12,040 bases of DNA from Paenibacillus sp. UBA6285 (GCA_002438345.1 DJUJ01000229.1:11981-24020); one strand, 5' to 3'. Shown: positions 1 through 5,859, numbered from the stretch's first letter. Translations and numbers: made by a program. Notes: generated by a model from the sequence alone, not told the origin.

Positions 1-1046
1 AGAACAATCGCTCCTTCCATATCGTAAACCTCTGGAACGGTTGCTAAGACTTCTTGAATGCGCTCGAATGCTGCTGCCGTTTGCTGCACTTTGGTAATCA
101 TTCTGCTAAAGGAGCGGATGGGCGCTTGCAACAAACGCAAGTAAGCTAAGTAAGCTACGATATCACCAACGGACATGTTCCCATGCATAACCTGCCACGC
201 TCCGAATAGGAGCACCGACGTCATACCTGCATAATTCAGCCAATCGATAATTGGCGAGAAAGTTCCCGACAACCTTGAAGCAAAGACTCTGGCTATCCGA
301 TGCTGTTCGCTCAATGCCTCGAACTGCTTAGCTTCCGCATCTTCACTTGCAAAAGACTTGATCATCCGTATGCCTGACAACGTATCTTGAAGTGAGTTGT
401 TTAACTGAGCTGATATGTTACGTACCGCTCTATAGGCACTCTTAATGCGTAGGCTGAAATATCGTGATGTTACAAATAAGAAAGGCAAGGTTATAAGTGT
501 AATTAATGCTAATTGCCAGTCCGTATATAATAAGTACCCCACGATCGCAACGAAGGTTATGACATCCGCTATGATGGACAAGCTATCGGCTGAAACCAGT
601 TCCTGTAGTTGATTTACATCACTCGTTAACCTTGCCATAAGATCCCCGGTCCGATTACGGTCAAAAAATTTCAAATCCAAACTTAATGTGTGTTTGTGCA
701 ATTTGTTTCGCAACTGGAGAATTGCCTTCTGACTAACAATTGTCATTACATAACTGCTACTGAAGTTAAATATCCCCAGCAGCAATGCAGCTAGCAGGAT
801 AAGGCCTCCCGTTTCTAGTAGCGCGTAATACCTTTTTTCAGGGATGATCTGGTCTATGATCTCTTTAGTTAACTGGGGGATCATAAATTCAAGAATAGAA
901 ATGGCTATCACTGTGACGGCACCAAGCATAAGCAAGACCCATTGCGTCCTTGTGTGCAAGAACATCTCCTTAAACATGATGCGCAGCGATATAAAATGCT
1001 GTTCACGACTCTGCTGCTGGTCCCCGGAATGCCGAGTTTGTTTCAT
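1..1046 (-). CDS. ABC exporter, transmembrane domain (3' end outside window)
   Basis: This is the N-terminal 348 residues of a half-size ABC exporter (permease fused to ATPase) that continues past the left edge. The ATG at 1044-1046 is the first start after an in-frame TGA, with GAAGG upstream. Hydrophobic segments lie near residues 38-58, 77-97, 155-195 and 265-300. The FFDRNRTGDLMARLTSDV stretch (about residues 128-145) is the usual intracellular loop after TM2 in type-IV exporters such as BmrA/YfiB. The SGIRMIKSFASED segment and the cytoplasmic helix before the nucleotide-binding domain also fit. The ATPase motifs are not in the window. It lies downstream of the MarR gene in the same direction, with an operator in the gap, so it is probably a MarR-controlled drug or toxic-compound exporter. 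A partner half-transporter may follow outside. The substrate cannot be read from the sequence. Confidence 0.9.
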   Translation of the reverse strand, partial: MKQTRHSGDQQQSREQHFISLRIMFKEMFLHTRTQWVLLMLGAVTVIAISILEFMIPQLTKEIIDQIIPEKRYYALLETGGLILLAALLLGIFNFSSSYVMTIVSQKAILQLRNKLHKHTLSLDLKFFDRNRTGDLMARLTSDVNQLQELVSADSLSIIADVITFVAIVGYLLYTDWQLALITLITLPFLFVTSRYFSLRIKSAYRAVRNISAQLNNSLQDTLSGIRMIKSFASEDAEAKQFEALSEQHRIARVFASRLSGTFSPIIDWLNYAGMTSVLLFGAWQVMHGNMSVGDIVAYLAYLRLLQAPIRSFSRMITKVQQTAAAFERIQEVLATVPEVYDMEGAIV

Positions 1047-1121
1047 TTTGCATCACATACCTTCATGTTGTAATATCCATCACGGTTATCAAATCAGATC
1101 ATATCCATCTCTGATCTCATG

Positions 1122-1140
1122 TAATTAGATTATCTAACTA
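1122..1140 (-). promoter_or_regulatory. MarR operator in front of the ABC exporter gene
   Basis: The 19-bp imperfect palindrome TAATTAGATTATCTAACTA has perfect inner arms TTAGAT/ATCTAA around one base. It starts 14 bp after the MarR stop codon and about 75 bp before the ABC start. Its reverse complement matches the operator upstream of marR at all but the central base. This placement suggests the exporter has its own repressible promoter, or that the bound repressor blocks read-through. I could not find a convincing -35/-10 pair here. Confidence 0.7.
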
Positions 1141-1154
1141 TATGACCAAAAAAA

Positions 1155-1709
1155 TTATCTACCCGATCCAAGTCGTTTTTCTAAACTTGCATTTAGTTTA
1201 ACCAACACTTTTTGGAACACCGCTTGCTCCTCTTTATCTAATTCATCAACAAGGGATGCGCAAGTAGACCAGAACGTAGGCAATATTTGATTCACAAGCG
1301 TACTGCCTTCAGCGCTAATACGAACGTGAGACATGCGACCATCCTTGGCATACGGTTCACGAACAATCAAATTTCTTTTCTCCAGCCATATTAACAAGGC
1401 CGTTACGGACGATCGACGAATCCCCAATCGGTCTGCTAAGGATGAAGGTGTAACCAACTCCTGATCTGCGTGAAGGGATAATAGGAGTAATAGATCCAGC
1501 TTGCTCTCCGTGATGTCAAAAGCAGCTAAATCAATATCCACCATGTCTAAAATGTTATCTCCAAGCCAGAGCATAATTAGTCCCAGATGCGCTGAATTTA
1601 GATTGGTATCAGATGAGGCTGTACGCTCCATCAACTTCAAATAAGGTGATGTTCCAAGTCTCGGTAATTGTTGCTCGGTCGTATATTCCTTGGCAGGCTT
1701 TCTTTTCAA
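1155..1709 (-). CDS. MarR-family transcriptional regulator
   Basis: A 184-residue winged-helix regulator. The start is TTG (1707-1709), supported by GGAGG eight bases upstream. The helix-turn-helix spans about residues 87-111 (VTPSSLADRLGIRRSSVTALLIWLEKR split over two helices). The wing is about residues 117-131, with the DGR signature typical of MarR proteins. Long helices at both ends form the expected dimer interface. The protein is about 35-40 residues longer at the N-terminus than a typical MarR. The neighbouring ABC exporter and the two matching palindromes make it a likely local repressor of itself and of the exporter, released by a small ligand. The ligand is unknown. Confidence 0.92.
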   Translation of the reverse strand: MKRKPAKEYTTEQQLPRLGTSPYLKLMERTASSDTNLNSAHLGLIMLWLGDNILDMVDIDLAAFDITESKLDLLLLLSLHADQELVTPSSLADRLGIRRSSVTALLIWLEKRNLIVREPYAKDGRMSHVRISAEGSTLVNQILPTFWSTCASLVDELDKEEQAVFQKVLVKLNASLEKRLGSGR

Positions 1710-1731
1710 TTTGTATACCTCCTTACTCCTA

Positions 1732-1750
1732 TAGTTAGATTATCTAATTA
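1732..1750 (-). promoter_or_regulatory. MarR operator upstream of marR
   Basis: TAGTTAGATTATCTAATTA is a 19-bp near-palindrome (TTAGAT-T-ATCTAA core). On the minus strand it starts about 5 bp downstream of the predicted -10, so it covers the likely transcription start. This is a classic autorepressor position. It matches the second copy at 1122-1140. Confidence 0.75.
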
Positions 1751-1755
1751 CATTG

Positions 1756-1784
1756 AATATAACTGATTTCTTTTATTTTTGCAA
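1756..1784 (-). promoter_or_regulatory. Predicted sigma-A promoter of marR
   Basis: On the minus strand TTGCAA (1779-1784) and TATATT (1756-1761) are separated by 17 bp. Transcription would start at about 1749, inside the operator. The leader is about 40 nt and contains the GGAGG site. Confidence 0.6.
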
Positions 1785-1788
1785 ACCA

Positions 1789-1827
1789 GATTAAGAAACA
1801 AAGGTAACTCTAGAGGCAGAGTTACCT
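1789..1827 (-). terminator. Rho-independent terminator closing the cassette array
   Basis: Perfect 10-bp stem AGGTAACTCT/AGAGTTACCT (1802-1811 and 1818-1827) with a 6-base loop. On the minus strand it is followed by TTGTTTCTT. It would stop minus-strand transcription coming out of the cassette region before marR. Confidence 0.7.
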
Positions 1828-1831
1828 AACA

Positions 1832-1966
1832 TCATGTATTTGAGATATGCACAGAATTCCGAAAAACTAATTTTTGAATAATCTGGATCGGATTCTTCAA
1901 GGTCGAAACAAGTCTTGGCATAATTACTAACTCTTTCGTATAACCCAGTACATTCATCTCTTTCAT
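1832..1966 (-). CDS. Small hypothetical protein in the last (terminal) cassette
   Basis: A 44-codon frame beginning MKEMNVLGYTKELV, whose ATG (1964-1966) lies 18 bases after a cassette boundary GTTAGGT. No clear ribosome binding site is visible and no family is recognised. The boundary sequence GTTAGGTGAAAT is the same as that of the methyltransferase cassette, but no matching attC-like repeat follows: the frame ends just before a terminator. It may be the 5' stub of a truncated cassette rather than a gene. Confidence 0.3.
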   Translation of the reverse strand: MKEMNVLGYTKELVIMPRLVSTLKNPIQIIQKLVFRNSVHISNT

Positions 1967-1977
1967 GCAACTATTTC

Positions 1978-2099
1978 ACCTAACGTTCCCGTATTCACGA
2001 CGTCCGACGTAGTCGGATGTGTCCAGATACTCCTACTTCCCCGAAATCCCTCTGCAGGATCGAGGGCGTATGCCCAACGCGTGAATATAATGTTATATG
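1978..2099 (-). repeat. attC-like cassette repeat A
   Basis: On the minus strand this 122-bp element begins CATATAAC-ATTAT-ATTCACG and ends CGTGAAT-ACGGGAAC-GTTAGGT. The inner L-like arms (ATTCACG/CGTGAAT) are complementary. The outer CATATAAC is complementary to the start of its own cassette (GTTATATG at the other end of the gene). Internal hairpins: TCCGAC/GTCGGA (2003-2017) and GGGC/GCCC (2064-2075). The element is about 75-80% identical by eye to repeat D at 4819-4940, with compensatory changes in the first hairpin. The layout matches an integron attC site, with the predicted crossover G/TT at 1984/1983. Confidence 0.75.
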
Positions 2100-2122
2100 A
2101 GGGTCAGGTCGTCTTTGAAATG

Positions 2123-2562
2123 CTAACGAATATTTACTATTTTATTTATTTCTACTTCAATAATTCTTAATTCTTCTTCTTCTGAATAATCCATTAATGG
2201 TGTTGTATCAGACGAAAAATATTTAAAAATACCAAGGACTGCAAAAACTCCCTCTATAATAGAAAGCATTAGACATACTACAATGATAAATCTAAAGAGT
2301 AATGGAATTATTCCATCATCAGGTTTACCTATTAAAAACCCAAATTTATTAATGTTATTTACAAACAAACCTACCGGTACACCTGTACCGATACCAGCCC
2401 AATACTTAGCAAATAGTTTTTTTGATTTTTCAATTCTTTTCTTCGAAGTAGTAGCTCATTTATATGTTGTGAATTATTATTTTGACAATATACAACAGCT
2501 TCCCTCTGATAAAAGTCGAATATTTCATCAAACTTAGCATTAATTTTCTCTTTGATTCCCAT
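2123..2562 (-). CDS. Small membrane protein of cassette A, split by a -1 frameshift at A AAA AAC
   Basis: Two overlapping frames form one protein of about 145 residues. The first starts at ATG 2562 (MGIKEKINAKFDEIF, helical, soluble) and stops at 2371. The second frame continues through 2123. The junction is the heptamer A AAA AAC (minus strand; 2416-2422 on plus), exactly in the zero frame. A -1 slip gives NQKKLFAKYWAGIGTGVPVG and then runs on smoothly into the downstream frame. A hydrophobic stretch near the junction and a strong membrane segment (LLFRFIIVVCLMLSIIEGVF) are followed by an acidic tail. A hairpin (ATCGGTAC/GTACCGGT) lies about 23 nt after the heptamer. A one-base deletion in a seven-A run, a sequencing error, or programmed slippage would all look like this. 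The family is not recognised and the ribosome binding site is weak. Confidence 0.65.
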
Positions 2563-2606
2563 GTATTAAAGCACTCATTCCTAAATTATTTGCTTTCCTG
2601 ACTTTC

Positions 2607-2775
2607 ATATAACGTTTCCGCATTCACGAACCCTCATCACCTTAAGGGAGCGTAGCGACCGGCCGCGACTGCGGTTAGATGATGCAGGGTTGTCTGTCTG
2701 ACTCCACTTCCTCGAAAATGCATCGGGCAGACCAAGGATTGCTTGCGATCCGTAGCGTGAATGTGTTGTTAGGTG
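2607..2775 (-). repeat. attC-like cassette repeat B (longer subtype)
   Basis: On the minus strand it begins CACCTAAC-AACAC-ATTCACG and ends CGTGAAT-GCGGAAAC-GTTATAT, about 168 bp in all. The left core ACCTAAC fits the integron R-box consensus RYYYAAC exactly. It is complementary to GTTAGGT at the 5' end of its own cassette (3571-3577). The internal part differs from repeats A and D but is also structured: a long-range stem ACCCT.ATCA/TGAT..AGGGT, and GGAT/ATCC near the right arm. Predicted crossover at 2613/2612. Confidence 0.75.
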
Positions 2776-2808
2776 ATGTTGAAGCCCTCTTTGAACACTA
2801 CCAATGAT

Positions 2809-3525
2809 TTACTTCTTTCTCCAAAGACTTGCCCACAAAAAGGGCACCCCAAATATCTCATCACTTTCATTACATGTTGTCATGCTTCTGAATTCTACTA
2901 TTTCAAAATAATCTTCTAATAGTTCGTGTAATTTCTCTTTGCTGTAAGCTTGTCCGCCTTTCATACTTTTCTCACGATATACTTCCCAATCACTTATTTC
3001 TAGCGCTCCTCCAATTTCAGTAAACCCTGGAGCAAAGCATGTTAATCCATAATATCCTCCGGTTTTTAGTGCATTATGAATCATTTGAATGTACCCAATC
3101 CGTCTATGTGGCCATAGATGATGTAAACAACCAGAATCATATACCAAATCATATTGTTGATCCTTTATATTAAGTTCAAATACGGACTTGCATTCAAAAT
3201 TTATTGAAATATTCTTCTCTCTGGCACGTTCCTTCGCCCAATCAATAGCTTCTTCCGATATGTCAACTGCATCCACCTCGTATCCTTTAAGTGATGCATA
3301 TATTGCGTTTCTTCCTGGCCCACATCCCAATTCCAGCATTCTACCAGCATGTAAGATCCCCGATTCAAAATATGATACGAGATTCTCATCTGGATAGTTC
3401 ACAAAAAAAGGGACTTTCTTCGTTCTATCGCTATAAAACTTGTTCCAAAAAGGAGCGGGCTCTCTCATTAACGAATCTATCATGTTAAAAAGATCATCTA
3501 TGTTTTTTATGGTTTCACCTGACAT
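2809..3525 (-). CDS. Class I SAM-dependent methyltransferase (cassette B)
   Basis: A 238-residue protein. I take ATG 3525 as the start because GGGAGG lies eight bases upstream; the in-frame GTG at 3534 overlaps that site. Motif I is MLELGCGPGRN (about residues 63-73). The acidic end of strand 2 is VDAVDIS (about 86-92). Motif IV is YDLVYDSGCLHHL (about 125-137). These define a Rossmann-fold methyltransferase of the Methyltransf_11/25 type. The substrate is not evident; such cassette or accessory enzymes often act on small molecules or antibiotics, but nothing here proves that. It is the only gene of its cassette, flanked by GTTAGGTG upstream and CACCTAAC downstream, and it is the first gene after the 3650-3690 promoter. 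Confidence 0.88.
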   Translation of the reverse strand: MSGETIKNIDDLFNMIDSLMREPAPFWNKFYSDRTKKVPFFVNYPDENLVSYFESGILHAGRMLELGCGPGRNAIYASLKGYEVDAVDISEEAIDWAKERAREKNISINFECKSVFELNIKDQQYDLVYDSGCLHHLWPHRRIGYIQMIHNALKTGGYYGLTCFAPGFTEIGGALEISDWEVYREKSMKGGQAYSKEKLHELLEDYFEIVEFRSMTTCNESDEIFGVPFLWASLWRKK

Positions 3526-3570
3526 CTTTGACACCTCCCTAGTAATTATTATTTACTATGCTTCAATTTC

Positions 3571-3597
3571 ACCTAACGTAATATTCACGAAGTTCGC
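3571..3597 (-). other. attI-like site of platform 2
   Basis: On the minus strand CGAACTTCGTGAATATTAC runs straight into G/TTAGGTG, the first base of cassette B. It shares GTGAATA..ACGTTA with the 3' arm of the attC-like repeats but lacks the complementary left arm, as expected for a primary insertion site rather than an attC. The sequence is similar to the site at 5774-5797. Confidence 0.55.
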
Positions 3598-3649
3598 CAA
3601 TCTACAGAATACAATTATATAAACGATCAAATCAGGATTCTAATTGTAC

Positions 3650-3690
3650 CTATAGATTATACTATAAAATGGAAAAATATGACGAACGGA
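3650..3690 (-). promoter_or_regulatory. Platform 2 promoter (Pc-like) driving cassettes B and A
   Basis: The minus strand has TATAAT (3656-3661) within TTCCATTTTATAGTATAAT. That 19-mer differs from the matching region of platform 1 at only two positions. No good -35 is present at 17 bp. Transcription would start about 3649 and cross the attI-like site about 75 nt later, the position of a Pc promoter in an integron. Confidence 0.55.
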
Positions 3691-3705
3691 ATTCTTTCAC
3701 TTCCA

Positions 3706-3740
3706 AACAAAAAGCCTCCGCCAATTCCACTGGCGAAAAC
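3706..3740 (-). terminator. Terminator-like hairpin upstream of platform 2 promoter
   Basis: The CGCCA/TGGCG stem (3719-3723 and 3731-3735) has a 7-base loop and is followed on the minus strand by GAGGCTTTTTGTTTGG. It corresponds to the stronger terminator at 5914-5949 in platform 1 and would insulate the cassette promoter from upstream transcription. Confidence 0.5.
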
Positions 3741-3749
3741 ATCTTAAAA

Positions 3750-3803
3750 TTGATTCACACGAACATCCCATCAATGACATGTACGTGTGGGTCAATAAGT
3801 AGC
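3750..3803. repeat. Inverted repeat of the platform module (copy 2)
   Basis: Arms TTGATTCACACGAAC (3750-3764) and GTACGTGTGGGTCAA (3781-3795) match at 12 of 15 positions. AGTAGCTATA follows, equivalent to the TAGCTATA at the end of both DUF255 fragments. The same block occurs partly at 5959-6003 (left arm) and at 8281-8319 (right arm), so this copy looks the most complete. It could be an attachment site of a serine-recombinase element. Confidence 0.5.
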
Positions 3804-3850
3804 TATACTCAATCTCTAATTTTATGTTTGGGTACACCATAATATATGTT

Positions 3851-4096
3851 TTAACCCCTGTAATTACGTTTTCTATATTCATCAAGTTCTTTTGCCTCTG
3901 CTGCTTTAATTATATCAAATTCTTTTCCAAGCATGCTGTCTGGTATTTTGTGTTCATCTAAAAAAGTTTTACGTAACAAGTTCCAGTATTTCATACGAAT
4001 ATCTCTCAGTTCTGAATCTACTATTCGACTTATTTCTTCATTATTAAGAACTTTTTTATACTGTTCTTTTTCACCTAAGTAGTTATTATTTGTCAT
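3851..4096 (-). CDS. Hypothetical protein, 81 aa
   Basis: The start is ATG 4096 because AGGAG lies seven bases upstream. A longer in-frame start at 4177 has no ribosome binding site and would overlap the preceding small frame. The sequence is charged and predicted mostly helical (EEISRIVDSELRDIRMKYW, then EFDIIKAAEAKELDEYRKR). There is no signal peptide or membrane segment. I do not recognise a family. The gene lies between the decayed cassette C repeat and platform 2 and has no recognisable attC-like repeat after it. It may be former cassette cargo whose repeat is lost, or resident DNA. Confidence 0.6.
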   Translation of the reverse strand: MTNNNYLGEKEQYKKVLNNEEISRIVDSELRDIRMKYWNLLRKTFLDEHKIPDSMLGKEFDIIKAAEAKELDEYRKRNYRG

Positions 4097-4163
4097 AGTT
4101 ATACTCCTACCATCGATATCTTTTTCTTGCAAATGTGTTACTTGATATATTAGCTTTTTTATA

Positions 4164-4307
4164 TTAATGAAAAACATTTAAGACTTCTTGCCTTGATGAA
4201 TCGAACAATTGTGCTAACAGCCTATCATAAAAACAATACATTACGTTGACTGCTGTATCACTATTTATATAATATGCTTGTTCTTGTTTTGCTATTTTCA
4301 ACCTCAT
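4164..4307 (-). CDS. Small hypothetical protein, 47 aa
   Basis: ATG at 4305-4307 opens a 47-codon frame (MRLKIAKQEQAYYINSDTAV..., ending LNVFH) that stops 67 bases before the next gene. Amino-acid composition is plausible for a real protein. Only a weak AGG lies upstream, very close to the start. It begins just after the large hairpin at 4314-4367. No family is recognised and it could be a remnant. Confidence 0.35.
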   Translation of the reverse strand: MRLKIAKQEQAYYINSDTAVNVMYCFYDRLLAQLFDSSRQEVLNVFH

Positions 4308-4313
4308 TTGAAC

Positions 4314-4367
4314 CTGAGAGCCTTAAGTGACCAATGGGAACAGGTGCACCAGCACTTAGGCTCTCAG
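4314..4367. repeat. Long hairpin joined to the decayed cassette C repeat
   Basis: CTGAGAGCCTTAAGTG (4314-4329) pairs with CACTTAGGCTCTCAG (4353-4367), 15 bp with one bulged base. The loop contains the palindrome GGTGCACC. GACCAA inside the loop side and TTGGTC just outside give a competing pairing. There is no T-run on either side, so it is not an obvious terminator. It sits where the right arm of the cassette C attC-like repeat should be. Confidence 0.6.
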
Positions 4368-4453
4368 TGGTTGGTCGACTGATTCTTCTTCCCTGCCCCT
4401 ACCCTCTATCGGACCAAAGGGCCGACACCCGGAGCATGAATGCGTTGTTATTG
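4368..4453 (-). repeat. Decayed attC-like repeat C (right arm missing)
   Basis: The minus strand starts CAATAAC-AACGC-ATTCATG and continues with a GC-rich stretch that aligns with the left half of repeat D (CTCCGGGT..CGGCCCTTTGG versus CATCGGGC..CGCCCTTCGG). There is no CGTGAAT or GTT right arm. The left core CAATAAC only partly matches the start of its own cassette (GTTATCC), and contains the stop codon of gene C. It is likely inactive as a recombination site. Confidence 0.55.
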
Positions 4454-4762
4454 TTTCCAATGTTTAAAAATTCCGTTCATGTCGTCTATTAATTCATCTT
4501 CATCTTTCAGGTCTCTGAAACGTATTAGAAACATTCCTTGTTCATATATCTTTCTTCTATAACTCAATTGAATCATAAAGTAACCTTTTTCCTTATCCGA
4601 GTTCCAAACTGCAGAAATATTCATTCGTGGTGGATCAGTTCTCTTATATTCAAAAATACTATCTCCCGATATCTTTAAATCTGGTTTTTCTGTGATTAAT
4701 CTATATCCTCTTTGTTGAATACTTTTATCTATAATTTCAAATAAAACTTTATTATCTATCAT
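4448..4762 (-). CDS. Hypothetical protein of cassette C, 104 aa
   Basis: The start is ATG 4762, preceded by AAGGA ten bases upstream. The frame stays open back to 4957, but those 65 codons run through the attC-like repeat and are rejected. The protein begins MIDNKVLFEIIDKSIQQRGY. The second half alternates beta-strand-like stretches (YFMIQLSYRRKIYEQGMFLIRF) with a final acidic helix and an aromatic end, suggesting a small alpha/beta cytosolic protein. No family is recognised. Its TAA stop falls inside the CAATAAC core of the following repeat, so gene and repeat overlap. It is the second gene after the platform 1 promoter. Confidence 0.7.
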   Translation of the reverse strand: MIDNKVLFEIIDKSIQQRGYRLITEKPDLKISGDSIFEYKRTDPPRMNISAVWNSDKEKGYFMIQLSYRRKIYEQGMFLIRFRDLKDEDELIDDMNGIFKHWKQ

Positions 4763-4818
4763 TCTTTTGTCATCCTTTAGTAAGTTTTCTTTTGATGAAG
4801 TTATTATAAAGCAGTTTC

Positions 4819-4940
4819 GGATAACGTTCTCGTATTCACGACGCCTGGCGAATGCCAGGTGTGTCCGGCTGCCTCTGCTTCCCGAAATTCCCCTGCCGGG
4901 CCGAAGGGCGTGTGCCCGATGCGTGAATATAATGTTATCC
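4819..4940 (-). repeat. attC-like cassette repeat D
   Basis: A 122-bp element. The minus strand begins GGATAAC-ATTAT-ATTCACG and ends CGTGAAT-ACGAGAAC-GTTATCC, so both the outer and inner arms are complementary. TTTGGATAAC is the exact complement of the 5' end of its own cassette at 5771-5780. Internal hairpins: CCTGGC/GCCAGG (4844-4859) and GGGC/GCCC (4906-4917). The first hairpin is TCCGAC/GTCGGA in repeat A, so several positions changed on both sides while pairing was kept. Predicted crossover at 4825/4824. Confidence 0.8.
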
Positions 4941-4964
4941 AAAGTTACCTCTTCCACGATTTCC

Positions 4965-5732
4965 CTACTCAGCGACCTTATCTTCGATTGAATTTTTCAC
5001 TATACGATCTAGCTCTCTCCAACATTCCTTAATCTCATTAATGACCGCTGATACCTCACTATCTTCTTGAGTATGTCCTAATTGATTTCGCAACCAAGTA
5101 AATCTCGTTTCTAATTCATTACTCCTTGTCATACTTCCATACTTCTTAATCATTCTTGTAGATTGCCTCTGTTTAGCCTCTTCACTAGGATCATTTGAAA
5201 TAATATAAGAGTCCACATCTTTCTGCTTTTTTGCATCTATTATCACTACTAACAAGCTGTATAAGAACATAAATTTCCCTAGATCGTCATTGTGATTCAT
5301 TGATTGTTTATACAAAGTATAATAAATATGATTAGTTTTTTCAGTTTTAGCCAACTCTACAAACTCACTAATCTGTTCTTGTCTTAAATCAGCTATTAGA
5401 TCAAATCTGCCTACCATCCTAGCGACAACAGACGGATTTGGTCTAATATTTTCGCTATGAATATAAGGATTATTAATTTGAATTCCTTTTACAAAAACCA
5501 AGCTATTGATAATTTGTTCAACCTTGCGATCACCTGATTCTTTAGCTTTATCGTAACCAATAGTTTCTTTGTAATTAACAGTTATTCTTATTAGCCCACT
5601 CTTGGGCCGATCTCCCTCGCTTGAAAAATGTATTTTCACTTTTGTGATTTCACACTGATCAAAATCAATAACTACTTCCTTATTACCAAAAGCTGTAGTA
5701 GAAGTGCAAAGATATTCTATATACTTAGACAT
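4965..5732 (-). CDS. HEPN-like (Apea-type) protein of cassette D
   Basis: About 255 residues from ATG 5732; a TTG at 5756 is an alternative start without a better ribosome binding site. The first 90 residues are beta-rich. The rest is helical, with the arrangement seen in Apea-like HEPN proteins: KFMFLYSLLVVIIDAKKQK, then an R-x4-H motif RNQLGH (about residues 215-220) and a final helix ending ELDRIVKNSI. In HEPN proteins this motif is the RNase or nucleotide-transferase active site, so an RNA-targeting toxin or defence role is possible, but family members also have other roles. It is first in platform 1, single in its cassette, about 90 nt downstream of a promoter. Confidence 0.65.
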   Translation of the reverse strand: MSKYIEYLCTSTTAFGNKEVVIDFDQCEITKVKIHFSSEGDRPKSGLIRITVNYKETIGYDKAKESGDRKVEQIINSLVFVKGIQINNPYIHSENIRPNPSVVARMVGRFDLIADLRQEQISEFVELAKTEKTNHIYYTLYKQSMNHNDDLGKFMFLYSLLVVIIDAKKQKDVDSYIISNDPSEEAKQRQSTRMIKKYGSMTRSNELETRFTWLRNQLGHTQEDSEVSAVINEIKECWRELDRIVKNSIEDKVAE

Positions 5733-5773
5733 ATAAAAGCTCACTCTCTTTCTCAATAATTTTAGGTAATTTT

Positions 5774-5797
5774 GGATAACGTATATTCACCAACTTC
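5774..5797 (-). other. attI-like site of platform 1
   Basis: The minus strand GAAGTTGGTGAATATAC runs into G/TTATCC, the start of cassette D. It is similar to the platform 2 site (GTGAATAT(T)ACGTTA shared) and to the right arms of the repeats. It has no complementary left arm nearby. Confidence 0.55.
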
Positions 5798-5859
5798 ATT
5801 AAATTACCAGCTTGATCTCAATATTCAAATGTAATTCGGCTAAACGTCTCGATGAACTA

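Noticed and set aside
844..1128. Plus-strand open frame of 94 codons
   Set aside because: It is antisense to the ABC exporter, whose minus-strand translation has clear family motifs, and it has no ribosome binding site.
2283..2537. 84-codon plus-strand frame
   Set aside because: It is antisense to the membrane protein of cassette A; the joined minus-strand frames make a coherent protein.
3697..3885. 62-codon minus-strand frame
   Set aside because: It covers the platform inverted repeat and a terminator hairpin, has no ribosome binding site, and the repeat copies elsewhere do not keep the frame.
1978..4940. Repeats as insertion sequence ends or a CRISPR array
   Set aside because: There is no transposase between them, no target-site duplication, the outer bases differ from repeat to repeat, and unit lengths are far too long and irregular for CRISPR.
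4763..4957. N-terminal extension of the cassette C protein
   Set aside because: Its codons run through the attC-like repeat and AAGGA supports the internal ATG at 4762.
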